From Desulfitobacterium_A sp035539115 (GTDB taxonomy: Bacteria > Bacillota > Desulfitobacteriia > Desulfitobacteriales > Desulfitobacteriaceae): 64,000 bases of DNA. This document shows positions 9,051 through 16,488 of this stretch, piece by piece. The notes under the pieces are model-generated. The model saw only the letters and a program-made list of their open reading frames with translations. It ran no database searches and was not told the DNA's origin. A program made the translations under genes and the position numbers. The first letter of the stretch is position 1. Each line of letters begins with the position of its first letter. The DNA is taken from assembly GCF_035539115.1 (NCBI RefSeq), contig NZ_DATLJA010000036.1, positions 1-64,000 on the forward strand. The letters run 5' to 3'.

Positions 9051-10034
9051 ATGCTTAGTGATTATCTCTCTTCCCTTCCCCCATTTGCACGCGCATATAT
9101 CCATCACTTAGGCGTAATTAATAAATCAGAGAATACCCAACTTGCCTATTCACAAGAACTTAGGCTGTTCTTCCAGCATCTCTGTGATTCTATATCCGAG
9201 TTTCCCCCTTCCCCTGCTAGTTTGAAACTATCCCATCTTGAAAGTTTACAACATACTGATATTGAAGCCTATTTGAGCTGGGCTCGTACATATCGCAAGA
9301 ATGGAGTTAGGGCTTTAGCCCGTAAACAAGCCGTTATATGCTCCTTTTACCATTATCTTGCAAAGGAAGATCTTATTATCAAGGATATTACCCTAAAACT
9401 TGATCCCATCCAAGTCCATCAAAAGCTTCCTAAAGCTCTTGAACCTGAGCAAATCGCAGATTTAACCGATATTCTAGAGTCGGGGGCTGGGCTGAGTATA
9501 GGACAACTCAAATACCATAATTATACTGAGAAAAGGGACTACGCTATTTTCTTAACCTTTATCGGAACCGGACTACGCTTGTCCGAATTATGTAATTTAA
9601 AACTACAGAATATTGATTTTAATAAAGGGTGTTTTGATGTTGTACGCAAAGGAAATAAGGAATCGCTCATTTACTTTAATCAGGAGGTTTCTAACGCTCT
9701 GCTAGACTACATAAAGAATGAAAGAGCGCGCTACGCCCTAAATGAACCAGCTGCCCTTTTTCTTTCTATTCAAGGCAAACAAATTAGTAAACGTGCTATC
9801 CAGGATTTGATTAAAAAATATCTCAACGTACTAAAGGCTTTTGGCCACAACACTGAGGGATTTAGTACTCACAAATTGCGCTCCACCTTTGCCACGCTGC
9901 TTCTTCGCGAAACAGATAATTTAGCAATCGTACAAGATGCCTTGGGACATTCTGATCCACGAACCACTCGAATCTATGCGAAGGTGCTGGATGAACAGTT
10001 AAGGCGAGCTGCTGACCTCATTAAGTTCAAATAG
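9051..10034 (+). CDS. Tyrosine site-specific recombinase, XerC/XerD-like
   Basis: 327 residues. An N-terminal SAM-like core-binding domain (about 10-110) is followed by a catalytic domain with all expected residues: R176 in 'GTGLRLSEL', K200 in 'VVRKGNK', H274 and R277 in 'STHKLRST', H300 in 'LGHSDPRTT', and the nucleophile Y309 in 'TRIYAKV'. Such enzymes cut and rejoin DNA through a 3'-phosphotyrosine link, resolving chromosome dimers or moving integrated elements. GGAGG lies 6 bases before the ATG. Neighbours give no sign of a phage or integrative element and no att duplication is seen, so a housekeeping Xer-type role or a stranded integrase are both possible. Confidence 0.88.
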   Translation: MLSDYLSSLPPFARAYIHHLGVINKSENTQLAYSQELRLFFQHLCDSISEFPPSPASLKLSHLESLQHTDIEAYLSWARTYRKNGVRALARKQAVICSFYHYLAKEDLIIKDITLKLDPIQVHQKLPKALEPEQIADLTDILESGAGLSIGQLKYHNYTEKRDYAIFLTFIGTGLRLSELCNLKLQNIDFNKGCFDVVRKGNKESLIYFNQEVSNALLDYIKNERARYALNEPAALFLSIQGKQISKRAIQDLIKKYLNVLKAFGHNTEGFSTHKLRSTFATLLLRETDNLAIVQDALGHSDPRTTRIYAKVLDEQLRRAADLIKFK

Positions 10035-10110
10035 CATGGGTTAAATCTTTTCTGAAACTCAGTTTTTATGATATATTAAACTATAAAAACAAGGAGTGGA
10101 GGAATCGTCA

Positions 10111-10371
10111 TTGGAGACAATATCAAGTGCACTTCGCTTAATTTACGATCTTATTTGCAAAGGTGATATTGACAATGCTTTGTGGGAAGTAAGCGAACTT
10201 GAACAGGATCTCATCAAAAACGCTCCTGGTCTGACAGAAAAGTACCATTTAAAAACTTACTTTGTAAAATGGCGAAATCGACTAATGAGAACCCATAACC
10301 ATAATTTCAGCCTTGTGTTAGAAGAGATTGAACTTCTAGCCAACAAGTTTGAGAATATCGTCATATACTAA
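10111..10371 (+). CDS. Small protein of unknown function
   Basis: 86 residues, mostly helical by appearance, with no motif I recognise. The TTG at 10111 is preferred because GGAGGA precedes it by about 8 bases; an in-frame GTG at 10096 sits on top of an AAGGAG and is too close to use it. It follows the recombinase by 76 bases on the same strand and may be cotranscribed. A hairpin follows at once. Confidence 0.6.
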   Translation: METISSALRLIYDLICKGDIDNALWEVSELEQDLIKNAPGLTEKYHLKTYFVKWRNRLMRTHNHNFSLVLEEIELLANKFENIVIY

Positions 10372-10375
10372 AAAA

Positions 10376-10406
10376 GTGGCTCGACCCCTTTCTGGGTACG
10401 AGCCAC
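10376..10406. terminator. Bidirectional hairpin terminator
   Basis: Stem GTGGCTCG/CGAGCCAC with an inner ACCC/GGGT pairing. The minus-strand side is followed by TTTTTTAG, so it best serves the Rrf2 gene read from the right; it also closes the small gene on the plus strand. Confidence 0.75.
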
Positions 10407-10486
10407 TTCATATGAATCAACTGCGTTTGTTTAACAACGCCTAAGAGAATACGCGCCCGGAAGCACTCAATTCTATTGGGTTAAGA

Positions 10487-10936
10487 TTAAATATAGTACA
10501 TATCGCCTATCTCATTATGCAAAGCCTTATAATCATGAACCAAATCCTCAAGCGTTATCGAATCGACAAAATTATTGATGCTCTCCGACATCTTGTCCCA
10601 GACATTTAATTGAAGGCAGTATTGGATACTCTCATAATAATTTTCGGAATGATCACTGTCATCTTGAACTACGGCTAGATCTCCTTCTAAAACTCTGAGG
10701 ATTCTGCCGACTCGAATATTGGTGGTTTTATCAGCGAGTGTATACCCTCCTTGAGCTCCTTTAACACTCTTAATTATTCCAGACTTGCGCAACGAAGAGA
10801 AAACCTGTTCGAGATAGTTCTCGGAAATGCCTTGTCTCTCTGCGATATTCGAAAGAGCAACATGTTCACCTTTTGAGTGAACCGCTAAATCAAGCAAAGC
10901 CCTTAACCCATATCTACCTTTTGTGGATATCTTCAA
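10487..10936 (-). CDS. cymR: Rrf2-family repressor, CymR-like (cysteine metabolism)
   Basis: 149-residue winged-helix protein with the Rrf2 start 'MKISTKGRYGLRALLDLA' and the recognition region 'ISENYLEQVFSSLRKSGI'. It has a single cysteine (in 'IQYCLQL') and lacks the three-cysteine cluster of iron-sulfur sensors such as IscR. The C-terminus '..GDMYYI' resembles CymR of Bacillus, which ends in a similar tail. CymR represses sulfur uptake and cysteine genes and works in complex with CysK. Here cysK lies 2.5 kb away among other sulfur genes, which supports this reading. Start is a TTG behind GGAG. The family is sure; the CymR role is inferred from sequence shape and context. Confidence 0.78.
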   Translation of the reverse strand: MKISTKGRYGLRALLDLAVHSKGEHVALSNIAERQGISENYLEQVFSSLRKSGIIKSVKGAQGGYTLADKTTNIRVGRILRVLEGDLAVVQDDSDHSENYYESIQYCLQLNVWDKMSESINNFVDSITLEDLVHDYKALHNEIGDMYYI

Positions 10937-10980
10937 AGGTACACCACTCCAAACTTAAGCATTCTTATCGGTATACTATC

Positions 10981-11009
10981 ATCGTAATATTAATAATTCT
11001 CTTTGTCAA
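10981..11009 (-). promoter_or_regulatory. Sigma-A promoter of the CymR-like gene
   Basis: Minus strand TTGACA (11004-11009), 17-base spacer, TACGAT (10981-10986). The same -35, spacing and -10 sequence precede cysK. Confidence 0.65.
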
Positions 11010-11012
11010 ATT

Positions 11013-12032
11013 TTAGAATCCAATGTATTCTGAGTAAACCGATTTTGCCACATTCGGGTCTGTCACGCCCTTAATTATGGCTCTTCCATCCGGGAAAAGG
11101 GTAATATTAATATCCATGTAAGAAAAACGCAAAAGGAATCGATTATAACTCACTTCGCCAAGTTGCAGAAGCTTATCGTGCATAACTTGAAAATTGATTT
11201 CGCTTCTCGTTTGAGGCACGATCTGAATCGAATCACTTCCACACAAAGAAGTCGTGTAGGAACCGACGTTATTATTTAAAAATTCATATTCACCCTGACC
11301 ACAGGCCTTACAATCCTTATTCTTAGGAATCGTCATAAATTCGCTGACATTATCCCAGATATCGACGAATAACACATCCTTGCGCAAGTCAGGACTTTTT
11401 ACTAGAAACTTAACCGCCTCAACAGTTTCATAGTTGCCTATGATTCCCGTAATCATATTGAGCACACCCGCAGTACTGCACGTCGGCTGTGTTCCTGGCG
11501 CAGGAATTTCCTTTAAAAGGCACCTTAGACAAGGCGTCTCCCCAGGGATGATATTCATCGTAATACCATAGCTACCAATGGCTCCTCCATAGATCCAAGG
11601 TATCCCTAGCTTAACGCAAGCATCGTTAATGAGAAGACGGATTTCAAAATTATCCGTTCCATCCAGAACTAGATCCACATCGCCAATTAACTGTTCGACG
11701 TTTGATGGATTCACGTCCTTAACGACCGGCTCAAGGGTTATCTCGGAATTGATTTTTTTCAAATGCTCCACAGCCGCAACGGCTTTGGGAATATGTTCAG
11801 AGACATCTGCCTCGGTAAAAAGAGTTTGACGTTGTAAATTACTGATTTCCACAAAATCACGGTCGATCAGACGCAGCAAGCCCACGCCAGCTCTGCATAG
11901 GTTGTTAGCAATTACCGTTCCTAAAGCGCCAACTCCAATCACCGCGACCCGCGCTTCAGCTAACCTTTTCTGACCCTCCTTGCCGATTCCCGAAAAAAGT
12001 ACTTGCCTCGAATATCTTTCCGCAATATCCAT
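11013..12032 (-). CDS. ThiF/MoeB/HesA-family E1-like adenylyltransferase
   Basis: 339 residues from the ATG at 12032, chosen because AAGGAG overlaps the preceding stop codon; a TTG 39 bases upstream lies inside the previous gene. The nucleotide loop 'VIGVGALGTVIANNLCRAGVG', 'RDFVEISNLQRQTLF' and 'LDGTDNFEIRLLIND' are the E1 signatures. Cysteine pairs 'CLRC' and 'CKAC' should hold zinc. The C-terminal 80 residues ('RFLLRF..LFPDGRAIIKG') match the extension seen on many such enzymes. E1-like proteins adenylate the C-terminus of ThiS/MoaD-type sulfur carriers. A cysteine desulfurase 16 bases upstream could supply the sulfur. No carrier protein is encoded nearby, so the end product (thiamine, molybdopterin or another) is not fixed. 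Confidence 0.85.
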   Translation of the reverse strand: MDIAERYSRQVLFSGIGKEGQKRLAEARVAVIGVGALGTVIANNLCRAGVGLLRLIDRDFVEISNLQRQTLFTEADVSEHIPKAVAAVEHLKKINSEITLEPVVKDVNPSNVEQLIGDVDLVLDGTDNFEIRLLINDACVKLGIPWIYGGAIGSYGITMNIIPGETPCLRCLLKEIPAPGTQPTCSTAGVLNMITGIIGNYETVEAVKFLVKSPDLRKDVLFVDIWDNVSEFMTIPKNKDCKACGQGEYEFLNNNVGSYTTSLCGSDSIQIVPQTRSEINFQVMHDKLLQLGEVSYNRFLLRFSYMDINITLFPDGRAIIKGVTDPNVAKSVYSEYIGF

Positions 12033-12048
12033 TGGCCTATCACACTCC

Positions 12049-13200
12049 TTAGAATTTGCTTTCTTCAGCAATGCCCGCGATCGCTTCTAGACAAAAGTCA
12101 ACCTCCCCGATTGTATTAAAATATCCTAAGCTGAAGCGTACCGTCCCCTGTTTGGACAACGTACCAATGCTTTCATGAGCATCAGGGGCACAATGAAGTC
12201 CCGGCCTTGAGGCAATTTCAAAGCTCTGGTCCAAAATGAAGGACACCTCAGAGGGTTCCATTCCTTCGATATTAAAAGAAATTACAGGAGCTCTCTCAAT
12301 ACCAAGGGATGGACCATAGACACTAACTCCGGGAATCGCTTCCAGACCTTTTAATAATCGCTCCGTCAGGATTCTTTCTTTCTCTTTGATTCGCTCGATC
12401 CCTTCCTGAAGGATAAATTTGATTCCACTCGCTAAGCCGGCAATACCAGGTGTATTTAAGGTCCCACTTTCATAGCGTTCCGGAGAAGTTTCAGGTTGGA
12501 AAAGCGATTCAGAGTTTGTGCCCGTTCCACCTTCCTTAAGCGGCGTCAGGCGCAGATCCTTTCTAAGGTATAACCCGCCGACGCCCTGAGGCCCCATGAG
12601 ACCTTTGTGACCCGCAAAAGCAAGCAAATCAATTCCCATAGCCTGGACATCGATTGGAAATGAGCCCGCAGTCTGAGCGGAATCCACAAGAAACAAGAGG
12701 TTTCGCGCCCGTGTCACTTCCCCGATCTCCCGAATCGGGTTTATTGCACCCGTGACATTAGAAGCGTGGTTGATAATCACAAGTTTTGTATTCTCCTTAA
12801 TCGCTGCCTCTACCTGTGCCGGCTGAACACCATTGCTAACAGATGTGGAAAGCTTGCTAACCTCGATTCCCTGGCTCCGTAAAGTCTCGAGTGGGCGTGC
12901 TACCGCATTATGTTCCAAGGAGCTCGTAATTACATGATCACCTGGTTTTAAAAGTCCTTTTATCCCCAGATTAAGAGCTTCCGTGGCATTCAGGGTAAAA
13001 ATAACTTGAGACGGCTCAGGTATATTGAATAATTTTGCAATAAGATCACGTGCTTCCATAATAATCTGGCCAGCGGCAAGAGCCATGTGATGCCCCGAAC
13101 GACCAGGATTGGCTCCCTGCTTGCGCATACAATAATCAACAGCCTGGTAAACAGCTTCAGGTTTCGGCCAGGTAGTTGCAGCATTATCAAAATAAACCAT
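12049..13200 (-). CDS. Cysteine desulfurase-family PLP enzyme (class V aminotransferase)
   Basis: 383 residues beginning 'MVYFDNAATTWPKPEAV'. The PLP lysine lies in 'FAGHKGLMGPQG', the phosphate-binding 'NATEALNLGI' is near residue 90, and the likely sulfur-accepting cysteine is in 'RPGLHCAPDAH' near the C-terminus. Family members take sulfur from cysteine as an enzyme persulfide and leave alanine. The ATG follows AAGGCGG by 7 bases. It is cotranscribed with the downstream E1-like gene, which makes transfer to a small sulfur-carrier protein the likeliest job. It differs from housekeeping IscS by having no iscU partner here. Confidence 0.87.
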   Translation of the reverse strand: MVYFDNAATTWPKPEAVYQAVDYCMRKQGANPGRSGHHMALAAGQIIMEARDLIAKLFNIPEPSQVIFTLNATEALNLGIKGLLKPGDHVITSSLEHNAVARPLETLRSQGIEVSKLSTSVSNGVQPAQVEAAIKENTKLVIINHASNVTGAINPIREIGEVTRARNLLFLVDSAQTAGSFPIDVQAMGIDLLAFAGHKGLMGPQGVGGLYLRKDLRLTPLKEGGTGTNSESLFQPETSPERYESGTLNTPGIAGLASGIKFILQEGIERIKEKERILTERLLKGLEAIPGVSVYGPSLGIERAPVISFNIEGMEPSEVSFILDQSFEIASRPGLHCAPDAHESIGTLSKQGTVRFSLGYFNTIGEVDFCLEAIAGIAEESKF

Positions 13201-13322
13201 TCTTGATCCGCCTTCCTACTCTCTGTAAATCTTATAATGGATTTAATTATACCGCATATTAACATTGATTTAATTACTTTTTATTTCAAAAATAATTCAA
13301 GGAAAATCTGGTAATAATGCTA

Positions 13323-13351
13323 TTGACAAAAAAACAGTTAAGAGGTACGAT
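13323..13351 (+). promoter_or_regulatory. Sigma-A promoter of cysK
   Basis: TTGACA (13323-13328), 17-base spacer, TACGAT (13346-13351). The predicted leader of about 60 bases is AT-rich and could hold a repressor site. Confidence 0.65.
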
Positions 13352-13420
13352 TTATTCGTCATATTAAACATATAAGAATTATAGGAAATTAAATTTGTAT
13401 TATGATATGGAGGCTATATT

Positions 13421-14353
13421 ATGTCAAAAGTTTATAAGAGTCTAACTGATCTAATTGGTAAAACCCCGCTGCTAGAGTTAACAAACTTCGAGAAAAAGTA
13501 TCAGCTGAAAGCAACCATCTTGGCCAAACTAGAGTATTTTAATCCGGCTGGTAGCATCAAAGACAGAATTGCCAAGGCTATGATTGATGATGCTGAAGCA
13601 AAAGGGCTATTAAACCCGAAATCTACCATCATCGAACCGACAAGTGGTAACACCGGCATCGGTCTCGCTTTAGTTGCTGCAGCTAGAGGATATCGTGTCA
13701 TCCTCACCATGCCAGAATCGATGAGTATTGAACGTAGAAATCTTTTAAAAGCCTATGGTGCCGAACTTGTACTTACTGAAGGATCTAAGGGTATGAAGGG
13801 TGCCATTGCCAAGGCTGAAGAACTCGCCAAGGAAACGCCTAACTCCTATATTCCTGGACAATTTGAAAACCCGGCTAATCCTGCTGCCCATAAAGCGACA
13901 ACAGGCCCAGAAATCTGGGAGGACACTGATGGTAAGGTCGATATCTTCGTTGCAGGTATTGGTACAGGCGGAACGATTACAGGTGTCGGTGAATTCTTAA
14001 AATCTAAAAACCCCAATGTCAAGATTATTGCCGTTGAACCATTTGATTCACCCGTTCTGTCCGAAGGCAGATCCGGGTCTCACAAAATCCAAGGTATTGG
14101 TGCCGGCTTTGTTCCTGACACACTTGACACCTCCATTTATGACGAAATCATCAAGGTACAAAATGAAGATGCCTTCAAAATTGGCAGAGAGCTTCCTAAA
14201 ACGGAAGGTCTGCTCGTAGGTATTTCGTCCGGCGCCGCGCTTTGGGCAGGTATCGTACTTGCTAATCGCCCAGAGAATGCAGGAAAAAATATTGTTGTCC
14301 TTTTACCTGATACAGGTGAAAGGTATCTTTCCACTGCGCTTTTTGCAGAATAA
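13421..14353 (+). CDS. cysK: Cysteine synthase (O-acetylserine sulfhydrylase)
   Basis: 310 residues. The PLP lysine is K47 in 'NPAGSIKDRIA', the substrate loop is 'PTSGNTGIGLAL', the PLP-phosphate loop is 'GIGTGGTITGVG' and the late 'GISSGAAL' is also typical. The enzyme makes cysteine from O-acetylserine and sulfide in the cytoplasm. GGAGG lies 7 bases before the ATG. It is transcribed away from the desulfurase/E1 operon. In Bacillus CysK also binds CymR and helps it sense O-acetylserine, and a CymR-like gene is close by here. Confidence 0.95.
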   Translation: MSKVYKSLTDLIGKTPLLELTNFEKKYQLKATILAKLEYFNPAGSIKDRIAKAMIDDAEAKGLLNPKSTIIEPTSGNTGIGLALVAAARGYRVILTMPESMSIERRNLLKAYGAELVLTEGSKGMKGAIAKAEELAKETPNSYIPGQFENPANPAAHKATTGPEIWEDTDGKVDIFVAGIGTGGTITGVGEFLKSKNPNVKIIAVEPFDSPVLSEGRSGSHKIQGIGAGFVPDTLDTSIYDEIIKVQNEDAFKIGRELPKTEGLLVGISSGAALWAGIVLANRPENAGKNIVVLLPDTGERYLSTALFAE

Positions 14354-14420
14354 AGATTATCCGAAATTATTAGTATTCGGATAATCTTTAATACCGCCAT
14401 TCCAAGTGGATGGCGGTATT
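14352..14420 (+). terminator. Tandem double-hairpin terminator after cysK
   Basis: Two adjacent stems: AAAGATTATCCG/CGGATAATCTTT (14352-14389) and AATACCGCCAT/ATGGCGGTATT (14390-14420), the second followed by TTTATT. The first begins at the stop codon. Confidence 0.85.
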
Positions 14421-14511
14421 TTATTGACTTTGAACAGAAATACAATAAAATTTAAGAATGTGAGAAGATAAGATTATTCTCCTAGAAAAATGTTGAAGGA
14501 GTAAACATACT

Positions 14512-14949
14512 ATGCTAATTAGACATCTTGGAAACTATGATTGGGAAAACACTCTTGTCCTTAACTATAAAGAAGAGGGAACTCATTTTAAATCCATCAC
14601 TCGGCGCGTTTTATGTGAAGGGCTGGCCGATGTCCCATGTCAGCTACGCTATTTTGAAATCGCCCCTGAAGGATACTCTACTTTAGAGCATCATCAGCAT
14701 GCTCACCTTGTGATGATCTTCAGAGGTGAAGGTGAAGTGCTTTTGGGGGACAAAATCTATCCTGTTCAGGAAAAGGATGTTGTCACCATTCCTGCCCAAA
14801 CTTGGCATCAATTTCGGGCGACTAAAGGCACAACTTTTGGTTTTCTTTGTCTTGTTAATATTGATCGTGATCGACCCTTTCTACCGACTGAGGATGACCT
14901 GAAGTTGCTACGCCAAAATCCCGAGATAGCTGCATTTATAAGAAGTTAA
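14512..14949 (+). CDS. Single-domain cupin protein, candidate methylthio-sugar-phosphate sulfurylase
   Basis: 145 residues, one cupin barrel. The metal-binding motif 1 is 'HHQHAHLVMIFRGEGE' and motif 2 is 'IPAQTWHQF'. The glutamate usual in motif 1 is not at its place, but extra histidines are. GAAGGAG lies 10 bases before the ATG. In Rhodospirillum rubrum a cupin next to a RuBisCO-like protein releases methanethiol from 1-methylthioxylulose 5-phosphate, and O-acetylhomoserine sulfhydrylase then recaptures it. Here the cupin faces an O-acetylhomoserine sulfhydrylase gene with a RuBisCO-like gene just beyond. The fold is certain; the reaction is inferred only from these neighbours. Confidence 0.8.
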   Translation: MLIRHLGNYDWENTLVLNYKEEGTHFKSITRRVLCEGLADVPCQLRYFEIAPEGYSTLEHHQHAHLVMIFRGEGEVLLGDKIYPVQEKDVVTIPAQTWHQFRATKGTTFGFLCLVNIDRDRPFLPTEDDLKLLRQNPEIAAFIRS

Positions 14950-14978
14950 TATAATAAACTAAAGTTCGAAGCAAAAAG

Positions 14979-15032
14979 AAAACGACATCTAATCCGGCTA
15001 CTCTTAGTAGTACCGCATTTGAATGTCGTTTT
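14979..15032. terminator. Bidirectional terminator between the cupin and metY-like genes
   Basis: Arms AAAACGACAT/ATGTCGTTTT enclose a smaller CTACT/AGTAG stem; T-rich on both exits. It separates two convergent genes. Confidence 0.75.
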
Positions 15033-15041
15033 TTGCTTGGT

Positions 15042-16334
15042 TTATTTACCCGCCGCTTTGTTGAGCGCTTGATCTAAGTCATAGATAAGGTCATCTACAT
15101 CCTCAATCCCAATTGAAAGTCTTACCATATCAGGTGTAACTCCAGCTTCTCTCAATTCCTCTTCCGACAACTGGGCATGGGTCGTACTTGCCGGATGAAT
15201 GACCAAGGATTTCACATCGGCTACATTAGCAAGCAGGGAAAAGATTTCCAGACTGTCGATAAACGTTTTGCCTGCTTCGACTCCACCTTTGATGCCAAAG
15301 GTAAAAATTGAACCAGCACCTTTTGGAAGATATTTTTGGGCTAAATCATAATATTTATTACCCTTAAGGCTCGGATAATTGACCCAAGAGACAAGCGGGT
15401 GATTTTGCAGGAATTCGGCGATTTTTTTCGCATTGGCAACGTGCTTTTCTACCCGTAAGGAGAGTGTTTCCAGTCCTTGAATGAATAAGAAGGAGTTAAA
15501 AGGACTTAGCGCTGCACCGGTATCCCTGAGAAGCTGCACTCTGGCCTTGGTGATATAGGCAACTGGTCCCAAGGCTTCATAATATTTCAACCCGTGATAA
15601 CTTTCATCCGGTTCAGTCAGACCTGGGAACTTCCCGCTCTCTGCCCAGTTAAATTTGCCGGAATCTACAATAACCCCGCCAATTGAACTTCCATGACCCC
15701 CAATGAATTTGGTTGCTGAGTGGACAACGATATCTGCTCCAAATTCAATCGGTTTTATCAGGTACGGAGTACCGAAGGTGTTGTCAACAATTAGGGGGAC
15801 TCCATTATCATGGGCTATTTTAGCGACAGCTTCGATATCAATGATATTGATACCGGGATTCCCAATGGATTCAATATATACGGCTTTGGTATTTGGAGTC
15901 ATTGCTTTTCTAAAATTTTCTGGATCGTCAGGATTCACAAAATGAGTTTTGATTCCTAACCTTGGCAGAGTTGCTGAGAACAGATTGTAGGTACCCCCGT
16001 AAAGCGTGCTTGCGGAAACGATTTCATCGCCAGCGCCCGCGATATTAAGAATCGAATAGGTAATCGCCGCAGACCCAGAAGCCGTTGCTAATCCAGCTAC
16101 TCCGCCTTCAAGTGCAGCAATTCGTTGTTCAAAAACATCAGTCGTTGGGTTCATAATTCTCGTATAAATATTTCCGGATTCTTGTAACCCAAATAAGTTG
16201 GCGGCATGTTCCGCATTTTTAAAAACGTAAGATGATGTCTGGTAAATCGGTACTGCGCTTGAACCCGTAGTGGGATCAGGCGTTTGTCCAGCATGGACTT
16301 GCAAGGTGTCAAATTTCAGCTTTCTTTCACTCAT
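15042..16334 (-). CDS. metY: O-acetylhomoserine sulfhydrylase (aminocarboxypropyltransferase)
   Basis: 430 residues of the Cys/Met-metabolism PLP family. The PLP lysine is in 'VVHSATKFIGGHGSSIGG'; 'ASGSAAITYSILNIAGAGDE' is the phosphate-binding stretch, and 'QVHAGQTPDP' near the start is typical of the O-acetylhomoserine enzymes. The ATG at 16334 is chosen for AAAGGAG 8 bases upstream; an in-frame start 42 bases earlier has none. The enzyme joins sulfide or methanethiol to O-acetylhomoserine, giving homocysteine or methionine. It follows the RuBisCO-like gene by 154 bases on the same strand, which suggests methanethiol recycling. Confidence 0.92.
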   Translation of the reverse strand: MSERKLKFDTLQVHAGQTPDPTTGSSAVPIYQTSSYVFKNAEHAANLFGLQESGNIYTRIMNPTTDVFEQRIAALEGGVAGLATASGSAAITYSILNIAGAGDEIVSASTLYGGTYNLFSATLPRLGIKTHFVNPDDPENFRKAMTPNTKAVYIESIGNPGINIIDIEAVAKIAHDNGVPLIVDNTFGTPYLIKPIEFGADIVVHSATKFIGGHGSSIGGVIVDSGKFNWAESGKFPGLTEPDESYHGLKYYEALGPVAYITKARVQLLRDTGAALSPFNSFLFIQGLETLSLRVEKHVANAKKIAEFLQNHPLVSWVNYPSLKGNKYYDLAQKYLPKGAGSIFTFGIKGGVEAGKTFIDSLEIFSLLANVADVKSLVIHPASTTHAQLSEEELREAGVTPDMVRLSIGIEDVDDLIYDLDQALNKAAGK

Positions 16335-16386
16335 AATGATCGCTCCTTTAATTCGTTTTTCGAAATGCCTTTCCATTTCATAGTAT

Positions 16387-16431
16387 TTTAATATGTTTAG
16401 TGCGTTTAATATGTATCAAATTTTAATACGC
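16387..16431 (-). promoter_or_regulatory. Phased direct repeats upstream of metY
   Basis: TTTAATATGT occurs at 16387-16396 and 16405-16414 (period 18), with a variant TTTAATACGC at 16422-16431. They sit 53-97 bases before the metY start, within the 154-base gap, where a regulator could bind. No SAM or T-box riboswitch fold is recognisable in this gap. Confidence 0.3.
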
Positions 16432-16488
16432 TCACCGGTATTTGTCAATGTGTTTTATTATAATTTCGTTTTTTGTTCATCTGTTATA

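Noticed and set aside
9051..10371. Integrated element around the tyrosine recombinase
   Set aside because: No duplicated att-like sequence, no tRNA end nearby, and no phage or conjugation genes in the neighbourhood.
10487..10936. IscR-type iron-sulfur sensor
   Set aside because: The three-cysteine cluster needed for Fe-S binding is absent; only one cysteine is present.
16335..16488. Possible SAM or T-box riboswitch before the O-acetylhomoserine sulfhydrylase gene
   Set aside because: The gap is short and AT-rich with no recognisable conserved riboswitch core or terminator/antiterminator pair.
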